Assembly (NCBI GenBank): GCA_002336975.1
Contig: DDFA01000114.1
Span: 1-52,768 of the forward strand
Length of the DNA: 52,768 bases
Origin: Phyllobacteriaceae bacterium UBA1940
GTDB taxonomy: Bacteria > Pseudomonadota > Alphaproteobacteria > Rhizobiales > Rhizobiaceae
Direction of reading: 5' to 3'
This document shows, piece after piece, positions 42,040 through 49,720 of this stretch. The notes below the pieces were generated by a model, which saw only the letters and a list, made by a program, of their open reading frames with translations, made no database searches and was not told where the DNA came from. Position 1 is the first letter of the stretch. The number at the start of each line of letters is the position of its first letter. Both the position numbers and the translations under genes were made by a program.

Positions 42040-42651
42040 ATGACCCAGCTTTCCGACACGCAAGCCATCATTCTCAGCGCCGCCGCCCAGCGCGACGACC
42101 GCATTGCCCTGCCATTACCTGCCAATCTGAAAGGCGGTGCCGCCACCAAAGTGGTCGACACCATGATTGCCAAGGGCCTCATCGAAGAGGTCGAGGCGCG
42201 ACGCATCGCTCTTCAGCCGCATCTCAGCGACCCCGTCTGGCGTGAGACCGGCGACGGTCACGGCTCCACGCTGGTCATCACCGACGCCGGCCTTGCCGCC
42301 ATCGGCATTGCACCCGACGAGCTCTCCGAACCGAACGCGCCACAGCCCACCACAGGTGGCGACACGGGCGCGTCCGCCGACGGCGCGGACCATGACGCCA
42401 CAGCAACCGACAGCGCGCCCGCTGGCGCAAAGTCGCGAACGCCGCGCGATGGTACCAAACAGGCAACACTGATCGCCATGCTGCGCGCGCCGGAGGGAGC
42501 GACCATTGCCGAGATCGTTGCCGCCACCGGCTGGCAACCGCACACCGTGCGCGGCGCAATGGCCGGCGCACTGAAGAAGAAACTCGGGCTCGAGGTCACC
42601 TCGGAAAAGGTCGAGGGGCGCGGGCGGATCTACAAACTCCCGGCCGCCTGA
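42040..42651 (+). CDS. DUF3489 domain protein
   Basis: 203 residues. The N-terminal 100 residues form one helical/winged-helix-like unit (TQLSDTQAIILSAAAQRDDR, VVDTMIAKGLIEEVEARR, VITDAGLAAIGI). A Thr/Ala/Asp-rich linker follows, then the DUF3489 domain (GTKQATLIAMLRAPEGATIAEIVAATGWQPHTVRGAMAGALKKKLGLEVTSEKVEGRGRIYKL), a winged helix-turn-helix. It is probably a DNA-binding protein. Found in both chromosomes and prophages of rhizobia; on the opposite strand to its phage neighbours. Confidence 0.85.
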   Translation: MTQLSDTQAIILSAAAQRDDRIALPLPANLKGGAATKVVDTMIAKGLIEEVEARRIALQPHLSDPVWRETGDGHGSTLVITDAGLAAIGIAPDELSEPNAPQPTTGGDTGASADGADHDATATDSAPAGAKSRTPRDGTKQATLIAMLRAPEGATIAEIVAATGWQPHTVRGAMAGALKKKLGLEVTSEKVEGRGRIYKLPAA

Positions 42652-42676
42652 CGCCGCAGGGTCCGACCAGATCATG

Positions 42677-42704
42677 ACCGCCGCCCCACCGGGGCGGCGG
42701 TTTC
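42677..42704 (+). terminator. Strong terminator hairpin after DUF3489
   Basis: A perfect 11-bp stem, ACCGCCGCCCC / GGGGCGGCGGT, with a 3-base loop is followed by TTCTC. It lies between the convergent ends of the DUF3489 gene (plus) and the 74-residue membrane protein gene (minus), so it likely stops transcription from the left side and perhaps attenuates that from the right. Confidence 0.75.
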
Positions 42705-42929
42705 TCACTTCGCGCTCCGCATCCGGATCGCCTCGAATACGCGCCGCAGGGTGAACGAGCGCGCGATGCTAACGCTTGTGAACACGGCCCCCATCTTCAG
42801 GTTCTGTGCCAGCGTCGTGTGCAAACCGAACACCGGAAAGATCAAAATCTGCGTGACGACCGCGACGCCGTAGCCGACGGCGACATTGGCGACGGATTCC
42901 ACTAGCGACATGACGCGCGACTGCTTCAT
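42705..42929 (-). CDS. DUF7220-like small membrane protein
   Basis: 74 residues: MKQSRVMSLVESVANVAVGYGVAVVTQILIFPVFGL is a hydrophobic N-terminal half, then LKMGAVFTSVSIARSFTLRRVFEAIR. Two membrane spans are likely. I recall this as a common rhizobial phage family (DUF7220). It starts 10 bases after the cytosine methyltransferase stop. Confidence 0.7.
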   Translation of the reverse strand: MKQSRVMSLVESVANVAVGYGVAVVTQILIFPVFGLHTTLAQNLKMGAVFTSVSIARSFTLRRVFEAIRMRSAK

Positions 42930-42938
42930 GCTGCAGCC

Positions 42939-44048
42939 TCATCCATCGGCCAGCAGCTCAGCCGCGAGAGTTCGGAGCGCATGCGCTGCAACCAAGGGAA
43001 CCACGCCGTTGCCACAGAGGCGAAGCCGGTCCACCCGGTGGGCCAGCCCATCAGCGCCTCGACGAACAGCGGGTTCAAGGTCCGGCGCTGTTCGCAGGTA
43101 TCGCTGCCAGCCATCGGCGTCACCAGGACCTGGCGGCCAAGCAAACCGTTCACCGGCGTGTTCACCAAACTCGTTGCCCCGTCCTTGTGATCGCGCGCCG
43201 TCGGCGTCATCCACATTCCGGCTACATGGGTCAGGTCGGCCGTCTTGCGGTTGCCCGCACTCGGCTTGCAGCCGTCGTTGGCCATCGGCGTCGGCCAGTC
43301 CCGCGCGGCGCCTTCCAATCCGACCTGTTTCTTCGAGCCATCGGGGGCCTTCCCGGTGAGGGAAGTGCCTTTCGGGTTTACCCGTCCACCATTCGGCATC
43401 GTCGGGGTCGGCCAGAGCCGCAGCATCTCCGTCCGGTTCCCGCCACTCGACCGCATCCCCGAGCAGGCGCGCGGGGTCGGCCAGCTCGTCCCCCTCGCGG
43501 ATGGCGAGGATGAACAGGCGCTCGCGCCGATGGGGCGCACCGACTTCCGCCGCCGTAAAAAGGCCTGCCGCAAGCCTGTAGCCCATGCCGACCAGTCCGC
43601 TGGCGACTTCGGGGAAACCGAGGCGCAGATGATGGGCGACGTTTTCGAGGAAGACGAAGGGTGGCTCGCATTCGCCGATGATACGGGCGACATGCGGCCA
43701 GAGATGGCGCGGATCCTCGGTGCCGAGCCGTCGGCCCGCGACCGAGAACGGCTGGCACGGATATCCCGCAGTGACGATGTCCACCGCGCCGCGCCACGGA
43801 CGGCCGTCGAATGTGGCAACGTCGTCCCAGACAGGCGTGCGATCCAGGGCCGCGTCTTCCATCCGCGCCACGAGGATGGCTGCGGCGAAGGTTTCCCGTT
43901 CGACATGGCCCACAGCACGATATTCGGGACAGGCAATGGTGAGCCCGAGGTCGAGCCCGCCTGCGCCGGAACAGAGCGAGAGGCCAAAGAGGCATGCGTC
44001 TCCGGTTCCGGAAGCGCGTCTGGAGGGATGTATAGCCAGGTCATGCAT
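42939..44048 (-). CDS. DNA (cytosine-5) methyltransferase
   Basis: 369 residues from the ATG at 44048, 4 bases after the previous methyltransferase gene. Motif I LSLCSGAGGLDLGL (23-36), motif IV GYPCQPFSVAG with catalytic Cys98, motif VI ENV (135-137), motif VIII RRERLFI and motif X GNGVVPLVAAHAL are all present in the usual order. The target-recognition part (about 190-320) is rich in Asp, Arg and Gly and looks loosely structured. No restriction enzyme gene is near, so its role is probably protection of phage DNA against host restriction. An overlapping 372-codon frame on the same strand is a shadow. Confidence 0.9.
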   Translation of the reverse strand: MHDLAIHPSRRASGTGDACLFGLSLCSGAGGLDLGLTIACPEYRAVGHVERETFAAAILVARMEDAALDRTPVWDDVATFDGRPWRGAVDIVTAGYPCQPFSVAGRRLGTEDPRHLWPHVARIIGECEPPFVFLENVAHHLRLGFPEVASGLVGMGYRLAAGLFTAAEVGAPHRRERLFILAIREGDELADPARLLGDAVEWREPDGDAAALADPDDAEWWTGKPERHFPHREGPRWLEETGRIGRRRAGLADADGQRRLQAECGQPQDGRPDPCSRNVDDADGARSQGRGNEFGEHAGERFAWPPGPGDADGWQRYLRTAPDLEPAVRRGADGLAHRVDRLRLCGNGVVPLVAAHALRTLAAELLADG

Positions 44049-44052
44049 GGCC

Positions 44053-45420
44053 TCAGGCTGCGAATTTTCGTTTGCCGGCGGGTTCGGGTTCGGCGTCGGT
44101 GTCGGGCGCATCGGCGGGCGCGTCAGCATTGTCGCCCAGCCGCTCAGCCCTGACCTGCGCGAAGGTCCAGCGATCGCCATCGAGGATCGCATCGCGGCCG
44201 GTCTCTGCCTGCCAGCGTTCGACGGCAACGTCGATGTAGGCCGGGCTGATCTCCATTGCGAAGACCCGCCTCCCATTGACTTCGCCCGCCATGATCTGGG
44301 AGCCCGAACCGCAGAACGGCTCGTAGCAGAGGCCGCCGCGCGCGACGTGCTGGCGCATCGGGATCCCGAAGGCGTCGAGGGGCTTCGGCGTCGGATGGTC
44401 GGGCCGGTCGTCCTTGGCGAAGCTGGGCAGCGCCCATGTGGACGCCAGCGTTTCCTCGGCCACCTTCGGCGGGCGCTTGCCTTTCACCCAGCCCATGAAG
44501 CAGGGCTCGTGCTTCCAGAGGTAAAGCGACCGGGTCAGAACCCCGCGGTCCTTCACCCAGATGATCTGCTGATGGACAAAGGCTCCGGCCTTCTCCCAAC
44601 AAGCCTCCAGCATCGCCTGGCGGCGCGAGGCGTGCCAGCAATACCAGGCCGCATCCTCGGCGATCGCCTCGGCCACGGCAGCGGCGATAAAATTGTCGTA
44701 AAGCTCGGCGCCCTGCGAGCTGTCGTCCCAGGTGACACCGTAGGACGGTGACCAATCCTTGTTCTGCGTCGGATGGTTGGTGCCGTCGTAATCAACGAGA
44801 TATGGCGGATCAGTGGCGAACAGGATAGCGCGCTCGCCGTTCATCAGACGGCGCACATCGGCGTGGTTCGTGCTGTCGCCGCAGAGCAGGCGATGATCGC
44901 CGAGGATCCACAGATCGCCGGTGCGCGAGGCTGGATTGCGCGGCGGCTCCGGGATTGTGACCGGCGGCGCGTTGGAACCGCCACCATCCTCGCCGTCGGG
45001 ATCGAAAGCCAGCAGCTTGTCCAGCTCGCCATCGGAAAAACCGACCAGTGACAGGTCGAAATCCTCGGCCAGCAATTCGTTCAGCTCGGCTGATAGCAGC
45101 GCCTCGTCCCAGGTGCCGAGTTCGGTCAGCTTATTGTCGGCAATGCGATAGGCCCGCCGCTGCGCTTCGGTCAGATGGCCGAGCACGATCACCGGCGCCT
45201 CGGTGAGCCCGAGCTGCGTGGCGGCCAACACCCGGCCATGGCCCGCGATCAGTTCGCCGTCGTCGCCGACGAGGCAGGGGACGGTCCAGCCGAACTCGGC
45301 CATGCTGGCGGCGATCTTCGCAACCTGGTCGGCGCCATGCACCTTCGCGTTCTTCGCGTAGGGTTGCAGGCGCGCAAGCGGCCAGGTCTCGATCCGCTCG
45401 GGAGCGAAGGCGAGGGTCAT
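44053..45420 (-). CDS. ParB-like domain fused to a DNA (adenine/N4-cytosine) methyltransferase
   Basis: 455 residues from the ATG at 45420, which overlaps the previous stop (ATGA). Residues about 10-100 are ParB/Srx-like (ARLQPYAKNAKVHGADQVAKIAASMAEFGWTVPCLVGDDGELIAGHGRVLAA). The methyltransferase part has DPPY at 204-207 before EPFCGSGSQIMAGEVNGRRVFAMEISPAYIDVAVERW, the beta-class order. Such fusions are common in phages of alphaproteobacteria and modify adenine, or cytosine at N4, in phage DNA. Downstream the cytosine-5 methyltransferase adds a second modification. Confidence 0.92.
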   Translation of the reverse strand: MTLAFAPERIETWPLARLQPYAKNAKVHGADQVAKIAASMAEFGWTVPCLVGDDGELIAGHGRVLAATQLGLTEAPVIVLGHLTEAQRRAYRIADNKLTELGTWDEALLSAELNELLAEDFDLSLVGFSDGELDKLLAFDPDGEDGGGSNAPPVTIPEPPRNPASRTGDLWILGDHRLLCGDSTNHADVRRLMNGERAILFATDPPYLVDYDGTNHPTQNKDWSPSYGVTWDDSSQGAELYDNFIAAAVAEAIAEDAAWYCWHASRRQAMLEACWEKAGAFVHQQIIWVKDRGVLTRSLYLWKHEPCFMGWVKGKRPPKVAEETLASTWALPSFAKDDRPDHPTPKPLDAFGIPMRQHVARGGLCYEPFCGSGSQIMAGEVNGRRVFAMEISPAYIDVAVERWQAETGRDAILDGDRWTFAQVRAERLGDNADAPADAPDTDAEPEPAGKRKFAA

Positions 45421-45815
45421 GAACGATCCTGTCGTTGGCGGTGTTGTGGTGATAGGTGGCTTCTGCGCGGTGGAATCCGCCTGACGGAGTCCACCGCTTC
45501 CGACTGGATTCCGGAGTCCAGGAAATCCGCACCGGAATCCACCTGCCAAGGGTTTGTTATTGCGTCGTTATTTCTGGTTCTCGGGTGGCTTCCGGCCGGG
45601 GTGGCTTCCCAAAATTTTAGGCCTGTCGCTGGCGATGTGCCGCGCTTCGCCCGCCAGCATACGAATATCGCCAGGAAGGACCCTGAATTCGCCCGGAGGC
45701 GGGAGCGAACTGCGATATGCGCGCTTCTCCCGAGGATAGCCCAAAATGTAGTTTGATCCGGCGTTTCTGTCCGTTCGAAAACTGTCCGGCGGACATCTTT
45801 TGATGGGCTACTCAT
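45417..45815 (-). CDS. Putative coupled small gene (132 aa), unknown
   Basis: The frame starts at 45815, sharing ATGA with the stop of the DUF6362 gene, and stops at 45417, sharing ATGA with the methyltransferase start. It therefore fills the gap exactly, with two 4-base overlaps, as every neighbour in this block does. The protein is basic and Ser/Arg-rich with no domain I recognise (for example FWAILGRSAHIAVRSRL, IQSEAVDSVRRIPPR), and its 3' part runs through DNA rich in overlapping inverted repeats. Translation as a coupling device is as likely as a stable product. Confidence 0.45.
   Translation of the reverse strand: MSSPSKDVRRTVFERTETPDQTTFWAILGRSAHIAVRSRLRANSGSFLAIFVCWRAKRGTSPATGLKFWEATPAGSHPRTRNNDAITNPWQVDSGADFLDSGIQSEAVDSVRRIPPRRSHLSPQHRQRQDRS
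45469..45543. repeat. Nested inverted repeats before the methyltransferase gene
   Basis: GGTGGAATCCG (45469-45479) can pair with CGGAGTCCACC (45485-45495, one mismatch) in a short hairpin, or with CGGAATCCACC (45533-45543, one mismatch) in a larger one; GGATTCCGGAGTCC lies between. The alternative pairings could form a switch in the message just before the methyltransferase start. Confidence 0.5.
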
Positions 45816-46246
45816 CGCTGCGCCGACCCAGCCATCTCGATTACCTTGCGCTTCGAGTGGTTGCGATTGAGCCGCCGACCGCTAAGCCGAAAAGCGATCA
45901 CGCACAGAGCGTAGAGCCAGCGTTCGTTGGCAGCCGAGCGCTGCAGGCCAACCGTCCAGCAAATCGTTTTCCAGCGCTCGCCGTGCGCACGCAGCCAGAT
46001 GATCTTGCCATCGATCGGATCGAGCCCCACCGTCCAGCTGAGGGTCTCCTCCATCCGGCTGATGGCGGCAGGCGAGGGCAGCACGCGCATCGGTTTCGGT
46101 TCCTGTCCGACCTTGTCCGCGAAGCTATGGATAACCTCGGGCCAGGTGTTGAAATATCCCTGCCGGCGTGGCTCCGGCAGGCGCTTGAGCACGTAGGCCG
46201 CTTCGGCCAGACGTTCCTCGACAAGGCTCGGTGTCCACTGGGTCAT
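45812..46246 (-). CDS. DUF6362 phage protein
   Basis: 144 residues: WTPSLVEERLAEAAYVLKRLPEPRRQGYFNTWPEVIHSFADKVG and a helix-turn-helix-like part IIWLRAHGERWKTICWTVGLQRSAANERWLYALCVIAFRLSG. I recall this as DUF6362, frequent in rhizobial prophages next to RuvC-like and methyltransferase genes. The second half resembles small sigma-factor-like or phage late-gene regulators, so a DNA-binding role is possible. Overlaps the neighbours at both ends. Confidence 0.75.
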   Translation of the reverse strand: MTQWTPSLVEERLAEAAYVLKRLPEPRRQGYFNTWPEVIHSFADKVGQEPKPMRVLPSPAAISRMEETLSWTVGLDPIDGKIIWLRAHGERWKTICWTVGLQRSAANERWLYALCVIAFRLSGRRLNRNHSKRKVIEMAGSAQR

Positions 46247-46440
46247 CGGCGGGCCTCCTTCACCTGATCGCGATCGCCATAAAGCTTCTCGCCGAGTTGG
46301 CGGATCAGTTCGCGTTCGGGCCAGGTCAGGCGGTCGTCATCGAGCGACACCGCGAGAACGCGCTGCTCGCGCCAGCCATCGCGCTTGACCTCATCGGCGT
46401 TGCGGCGCTGACCGCCATATCCCCGCGGAGCCCACCTCAC
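46243..46440 (-). CDS. Small hypothetical phage protein (65 aa)
   Basis: 65 residues beginning at a GTG that overlaps the RuvC-like stop (GTGA) and ending in an ATGA overlap with the DUF6362 gene. It is highly charged (ADEVKRDGWREQRVLAVSLDDDRLTWPERELIRQLGEKLYG). Function unknown; the overlaps make translation very likely. Confidence 0.65.
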   Translation of the reverse strand: MRWAPRGYGGQRRNADEVKRDGWREQRVLAVSLDDDRLTWPERELIRQLGEKLYGDRDQVKEARR

Positions 46441-46970
46441 AGCACACCGCCGCGGGTCTGCATCGCCCAGAGGAGGATGGCGATCGCATCGGCCTCGTTG
46501 TCGTCAGCGGGCCGAAACCCGCGCTGGCGCATCGCGGCGACAACGGCGTCCTTGCCGGCATTGCCTTTGCCCGTGGCGAACCGCTTGATGGTTCCGACCG
46601 GCACGCCCTGATAGGCGACGCCCTGCCGTTCGCACCACGCGGTCAGCGTCGCGAGAAACCCGCCATAAAGGTGCGCGGCGTCGGTGCCGATATGGCGACG
46701 GACCTCCTCAAAATAGATTGCGGCCAGCCCGCCGCTATCGTCATCCAGTTGGTCGAGCCAGTGCTGGAAGCGCAGATACCGCATGCCGCCGCCGTCATAA
46801 CGCCCGGCCCGGAATGTTGCCGCGCCGCTGTGAATGATCCCATCAACCTGGCTGGCCCAGCCGGTGGTGGTGCCCAGATCGAGCGCCAAAATGGCGCTGC
46901 CTGCAGACGCTGAAGCAACGGGCGCCGTCTGGAGGTCGGCTATGGGGATGGGTGACGGATACATGATCAT
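46437..46970 (-). CDS. RuvC-like Holliday junction nuclease
   Basis: 177 residues from the ATG at 46970. The RNase H-fold acidic residues are visible: Asp31 in LALDLGTTTGWA, a Glu in IYFEEVRRH and an Asp in DNEADAIAILLWAM. VGTIKRFATGKGNAGKDAVVAAM is the RuvC-like C-terminal helix region. It would resolve branched DNA during replication or packaging. The open frame continues upstream to an ATG at 47384 that shares ATGA with the primase-helicase stop; those 138 extra codons cross the repeat region and show no domain, so I prefer the shorter form. Confidence 0.85.
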   Translation of the reverse strand: MIMYPSPIPIADLQTAPVASASAGSAILALDLGTTTGWASQVDGIIHSGAATFRAGRYDGGGMRYLRFQHWLDQLDDDSGGLAAIYFEEVRRHIGTDAAHLYGGFLATLTAWCERQGVAYQGVPVGTIKRFATGKGNAGKDAVVAAMRQRGFRPADDNEADAIAILLWAMQTRGGVL

Positions 46971-47039
46971 GCTGCTCGATCCTTCTGTTGGGCTGTCCGG
47001 GAGGAGAGGTCCTGCACGCCTTGCGCGCACGAAGCCCCT

Positions 47040-47101
47040 GGGGGTGGGAGTGGGAGAACCCGCCTGTGGCGTTCTCCCCCACCCCCGTAGGGGTGGGTTT
47101 T
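47040..47101. terminator. Two competing hairpins, one followed by four T
   Basis: GGGGGTGGGA at 47040-47049 plus GGGAGAAC at 47052-47059 can pair with GTTCTCCCCCACCCCC (47071-47086). The bases 47078-47085 can instead pair with GGGGTGGG (47090-47097), giving an 8-bp stem with loop CGTA followed by TTTT (47098-47101), a plus-strand intrinsic-terminator shape. The two structures exclude each other. On the minus strand the same region would be a structured leader of the RuvC-like message. Confidence 0.5.
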
Positions 47102-47154
47102 CACCCCCAGTATTTGTGACCAGCATCAACGCATTGATACGGCTGGCGAATTTC

Positions 47155-47333
47155 CAGTTTCGGGAGTTTAGGACGGCGCATCCGACCCAATCTGGTTGCA
47201 GCGAAGCCGATCTGGTCTGCGCGCAATCCTGCAGGGGCAGTTTCGGCGACGGGCCTAATCTGGTCACAACTGCGCGGAGCGTAGTTCTGCGTGGTGATGA
47301 CGGGGCAGTTTCGGAATTGCGCCCAATCTGGTT
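47155..47333. repeat. Iteron-like direct repeats with 68-bp period
   Basis: AATCTGGT occurs at 47189, 47257 and 47325, exactly 68 bases apart, with a fourth near-copy GATCTGGTC at 47209. GGGGCAGTTTCGG occurs at 47234 and 47302, also 68 apart, and CAGTTTCGG again at 47155. Sequence between these cores has largely diverged. The period is not a multiple of three, so this is a DNA-level and not a protein-level repeat. Confidence 0.65.
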
Positions 47334-47380
47334 CAAACTGGTCGGCGCGTAATTTTTCGGGAGGCGATCTGCCTGAACGA

Positions 47381-49720
47381 TCATGGCCGTTCGTCCTCCG
47401 GATAGACCCAGACAAGGGGGTTCTCGACCTCGAGCAGCGCGCCGGTCTGCGGCGATTTGTAGTGGGTGGGCAGCACGGTGATGCTGACGCTCGATACCTC
47501 GCCGGTGATGGGATCGACCTCCTCGCTATCGCCGGGAATGGCCATCCCTTCGACGCACAGGAAACCGAAGCGGGACCGCGACGCCCCAAGCCCATAGGGT
47601 GCGCCGTCGCGTACGAATTTGATGAAACCCTTGGTCGCCTGCACGCTGATCCGTTCACGGATTCCGTCCTTGCCTCCAAGACCGGCCTTGTTCTCAAACG
47701 CCTCGGCAAACTGGTTGATCGTGTAAAGCCGTCCCTCGGCCGCTTCATCGAGGAGAATGCCGAGGATGACATCCTGCTTGCGCACACGCTCGGCATCGTG
47801 CCTGGCGCCGACCTCGGCACGAACCAGCCGCTCGTTCATCGGGTTGAGCTCGGCCCATCGGCCGCCCACCTTGTCGACGAGTTTTGCCGGCAACGCCGGA
47901 CCGTTGCGCAGTTCGATTTCGAGGCGGCGTTGCGATGAATCTTCGTCAGGTCGGTGCAGGATCAGCCCGGTCGTATAGAAGCCGCGTAGAGCGCTGGCGC
48001 CGGAGAGCGCGAGGAACGGGTCGTCCTTGACCTGTTGTTTCGAGAGCTTCTTGGTGTGATGGACGAGGATGACACCGCAATCAGGATCGATATGATCGCA
48101 CAGGACCTCGACCCGGTCTTTGAGGAAGAACATCATGGCGGCGTTGTCATTCTCGCCGCCGCCATCCGGGCCGCCATCGAAGAGATTGCGGATCGGGTCG
48201 ATGCAGATGATGTCGACGGGCTTGGCCGGGAAAGCGCGGCGGATCGCCTCGGCGACATGCACGCTGCCTTCCGCATCGAGCAGCATCTGGAGCTTCGGCG
48301 TAGCGACGAGATTGTCGCGTGCAGCAGCGAGAATTTCCGGCGGCAGACCGATCTGCTGCACGCGTTCGCGCAGATAGTGGTACTGGATCTCGGCCTGCAG
48401 ATAGAAGATCCGTAGTGGCTGCGGTGGCGTGAAGCCGAGGAAAGGCACACCCGCCGCCATATGCACGAGCCAGGTGATCAACAGGTCGCTCTTGCCGACC
48501 TTCGGCGCGCCGCCGAGCACGAGCAACCCACCCGGCGTCAGGACGCGCGGCGCAATGATGTCTGCCGGCATCGGGCTGATATCGTCGAGCAGCGCGCCGA
48601 GGGTGAAGGTAGGAAGCTCGTTCGGCGCCGGCGCTGCACTGTCGAGGCGAATGAGCGGCGCTCCGTGCTTTTCGACATGGATGGCCCAGAGCCGCTCGGA
48701 CTCGCGCTTGAGCCGCTCCACAGGCCAGGCCGGGCGCAGCATGGCGGCGTTGTATTCGCAGATCGCCTGCCAGCCTTCGTCCTTCGACAGCCGACCATCG
48801 TGCACCATGCGGATGTAATGGCCGATGGCGGCCGAGGCGCCCTCGAAGCGTGACCAGTCATCCTGCGCGCCCTCCCGCACTGGTGTGACCAGCACATCGG
48901 CGACGGTGGGCTTGTCGGGCGTCGAGAAATCGGGCTGGAGCGAAATGCCCGGTGCGGGCGGCATGTCGGTGACCGCCTCGATGAATTCCTCGAGGTCGCG
49001 CTCAAGGCGAGCGTTCAGCTCGACGATCCGCACCTGCGTCTTGAGGCTGTTCTTGTAGTAAACCGAGCCCGCCACCCGGATCGGCTGATGCGCCGAGCGG
49101 AAATGCGTGTCACCGCCGACCTTGGCGGCAATGTCACCGCGCAGACGACAGATACGGGCGATGTCGTCACCATCGACGGGTTCGTTCAGCTTCCACCAGA
49201 TATGGGCCTTGCGCTGGCCTTCGGGTGTCACGCCACCGCTTTCCACCACCATGGTGGGTGGACCGAGATGGCGCTCGAGGTGGGCGCGCTTGGCGGCAAT
49301 GTCACCGGTGTCGACATCGACCACTACCGTCTGCATCTGCAGGATGTCGGCGGCCTTGGCCTGGCCCTTGGCGGCGACGGTACCGGGGATGACATAGACG
49401 GCGGCACCCTCACGGCCTGCCCAGTTGGCGAAGGTCGCCATCTTGTCGGCAACCGTGCGGTCGGCATCGATCCAGATGTTGTGGGGGCGCCCGTTGAAGC
49501 CCTGACCCTTGTCGATGAAGCTGCGCACCGGGATCAGGCCGTCGCAGTAACCGAACACCACCTCCATGAACTGCGTGATCTGATCGGGATCGGGCTCGTC
49601 GCCGAACACGTCGAGCTGGCAAGGCGCATCGTTGAAATCGCGCCAGGGATTGAAGTGGACGATCTCGCCAGTGACGTGCTGCTCGGTGGTGTCGGCCGTG
49701 TCGTCGTGCTCCTTGCTCAT
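47381..49720 (-). CDS. Phage primase-helicase (RepB-type primase plus RepA-like ATPase)
   Basis: 779 residues from the ATG at 49720, which shares ATGA with the nuclease gene stop. The N-terminal part (about 50-260) looks like a RepB/archaeo-eukaryotic-type primase domain: VVVDVDTGDIAAKRAHLERHLGPPTMVVESGG, KAHIWWKLNEPVD, HQPIRVAGSVYYKN. Residues about 390-640 form a RecA-fold ATPase with Walker A LVLGGAPKVGKSDLL, Walker B DIICIDPIRNLFDG and VILVHHTKK. A winged-helix-like C-terminal part follows. It should open and prime the phage origin; the iteron-like repeats lie directly downstream of it. Confidence 0.85.
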   Translation of the reverse strand: MSKEHDDTADTTEQHVTGEIVHFNPWRDFNDAPCQLDVFGDEPDPDQITQFMEVVFGYCDGLIPVRSFIDKGQGFNGRPHNIWIDADRTVADKMATFANWAGREGAAVYVIPGTVAAKGQAKAADILQMQTVVVDVDTGDIAAKRAHLERHLGPPTMVVESGGVTPEGQRKAHIWWKLNEPVDGDDIARICRLRGDIAAKVGGDTHFRSAHQPIRVAGSVYYKNSLKTQVRIVELNARLERDLEEFIEAVTDMPPAPGISLQPDFSTPDKPTVADVLVTPVREGAQDDWSRFEGASAAIGHYIRMVHDGRLSKDEGWQAICEYNAAMLRPAWPVERLKRESERLWAIHVEKHGAPLIRLDSAAPAPNELPTFTLGALLDDISPMPADIIAPRVLTPGGLLVLGGAPKVGKSDLLITWLVHMAAGVPFLGFTPPQPLRIFYLQAEIQYHYLRERVQQIGLPPEILAAARDNLVATPKLQMLLDAEGSVHVAEAIRRAFPAKPVDIICIDPIRNLFDGGPDGGGENDNAAMMFFLKDRVEVLCDHIDPDCGVILVHHTKKLSKQQVKDDPFLALSGASALRGFYTTGLILHRPDEDSSQRRLEIELRNGPALPAKLVDKVGGRWAELNPMNERLVRAEVGARHDAERVRKQDVILGILLDEAAEGRLYTINQFAEAFENKAGLGGKDGIRERISVQATKGFIKFVRDGAPYGLGASRSRFGFLCVEGMAIPGDSEEVDPITGEVSSVSITVLPTHYKSPQTGALLEVENPLVWVYPEDERP

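Larger units (their letters stand above)
46971..47380. other. Structured, repeat-containing gap in the replication block
   Basis: 410 bases between the primase-helicase and RuvC-like genes. It holds three decayed 68-bp direct repeats (47189 onward) and two mutually exclusive GC-rich hairpins (47040-47101). Although one minus-strand frame is open throughout, no conserved protein segment is visible. It could be a replication origin, a packaging or regulatory site, or a structured leader. Confidence 0.6.

Noticed and set aside
42926..44044. 372-codon frame overlapping the cytosine methyltransferase on the same strand
   Set aside because: All methyltransferase motifs lie in the other frame; this one is Ser/Pro/Arg-rich shadow.
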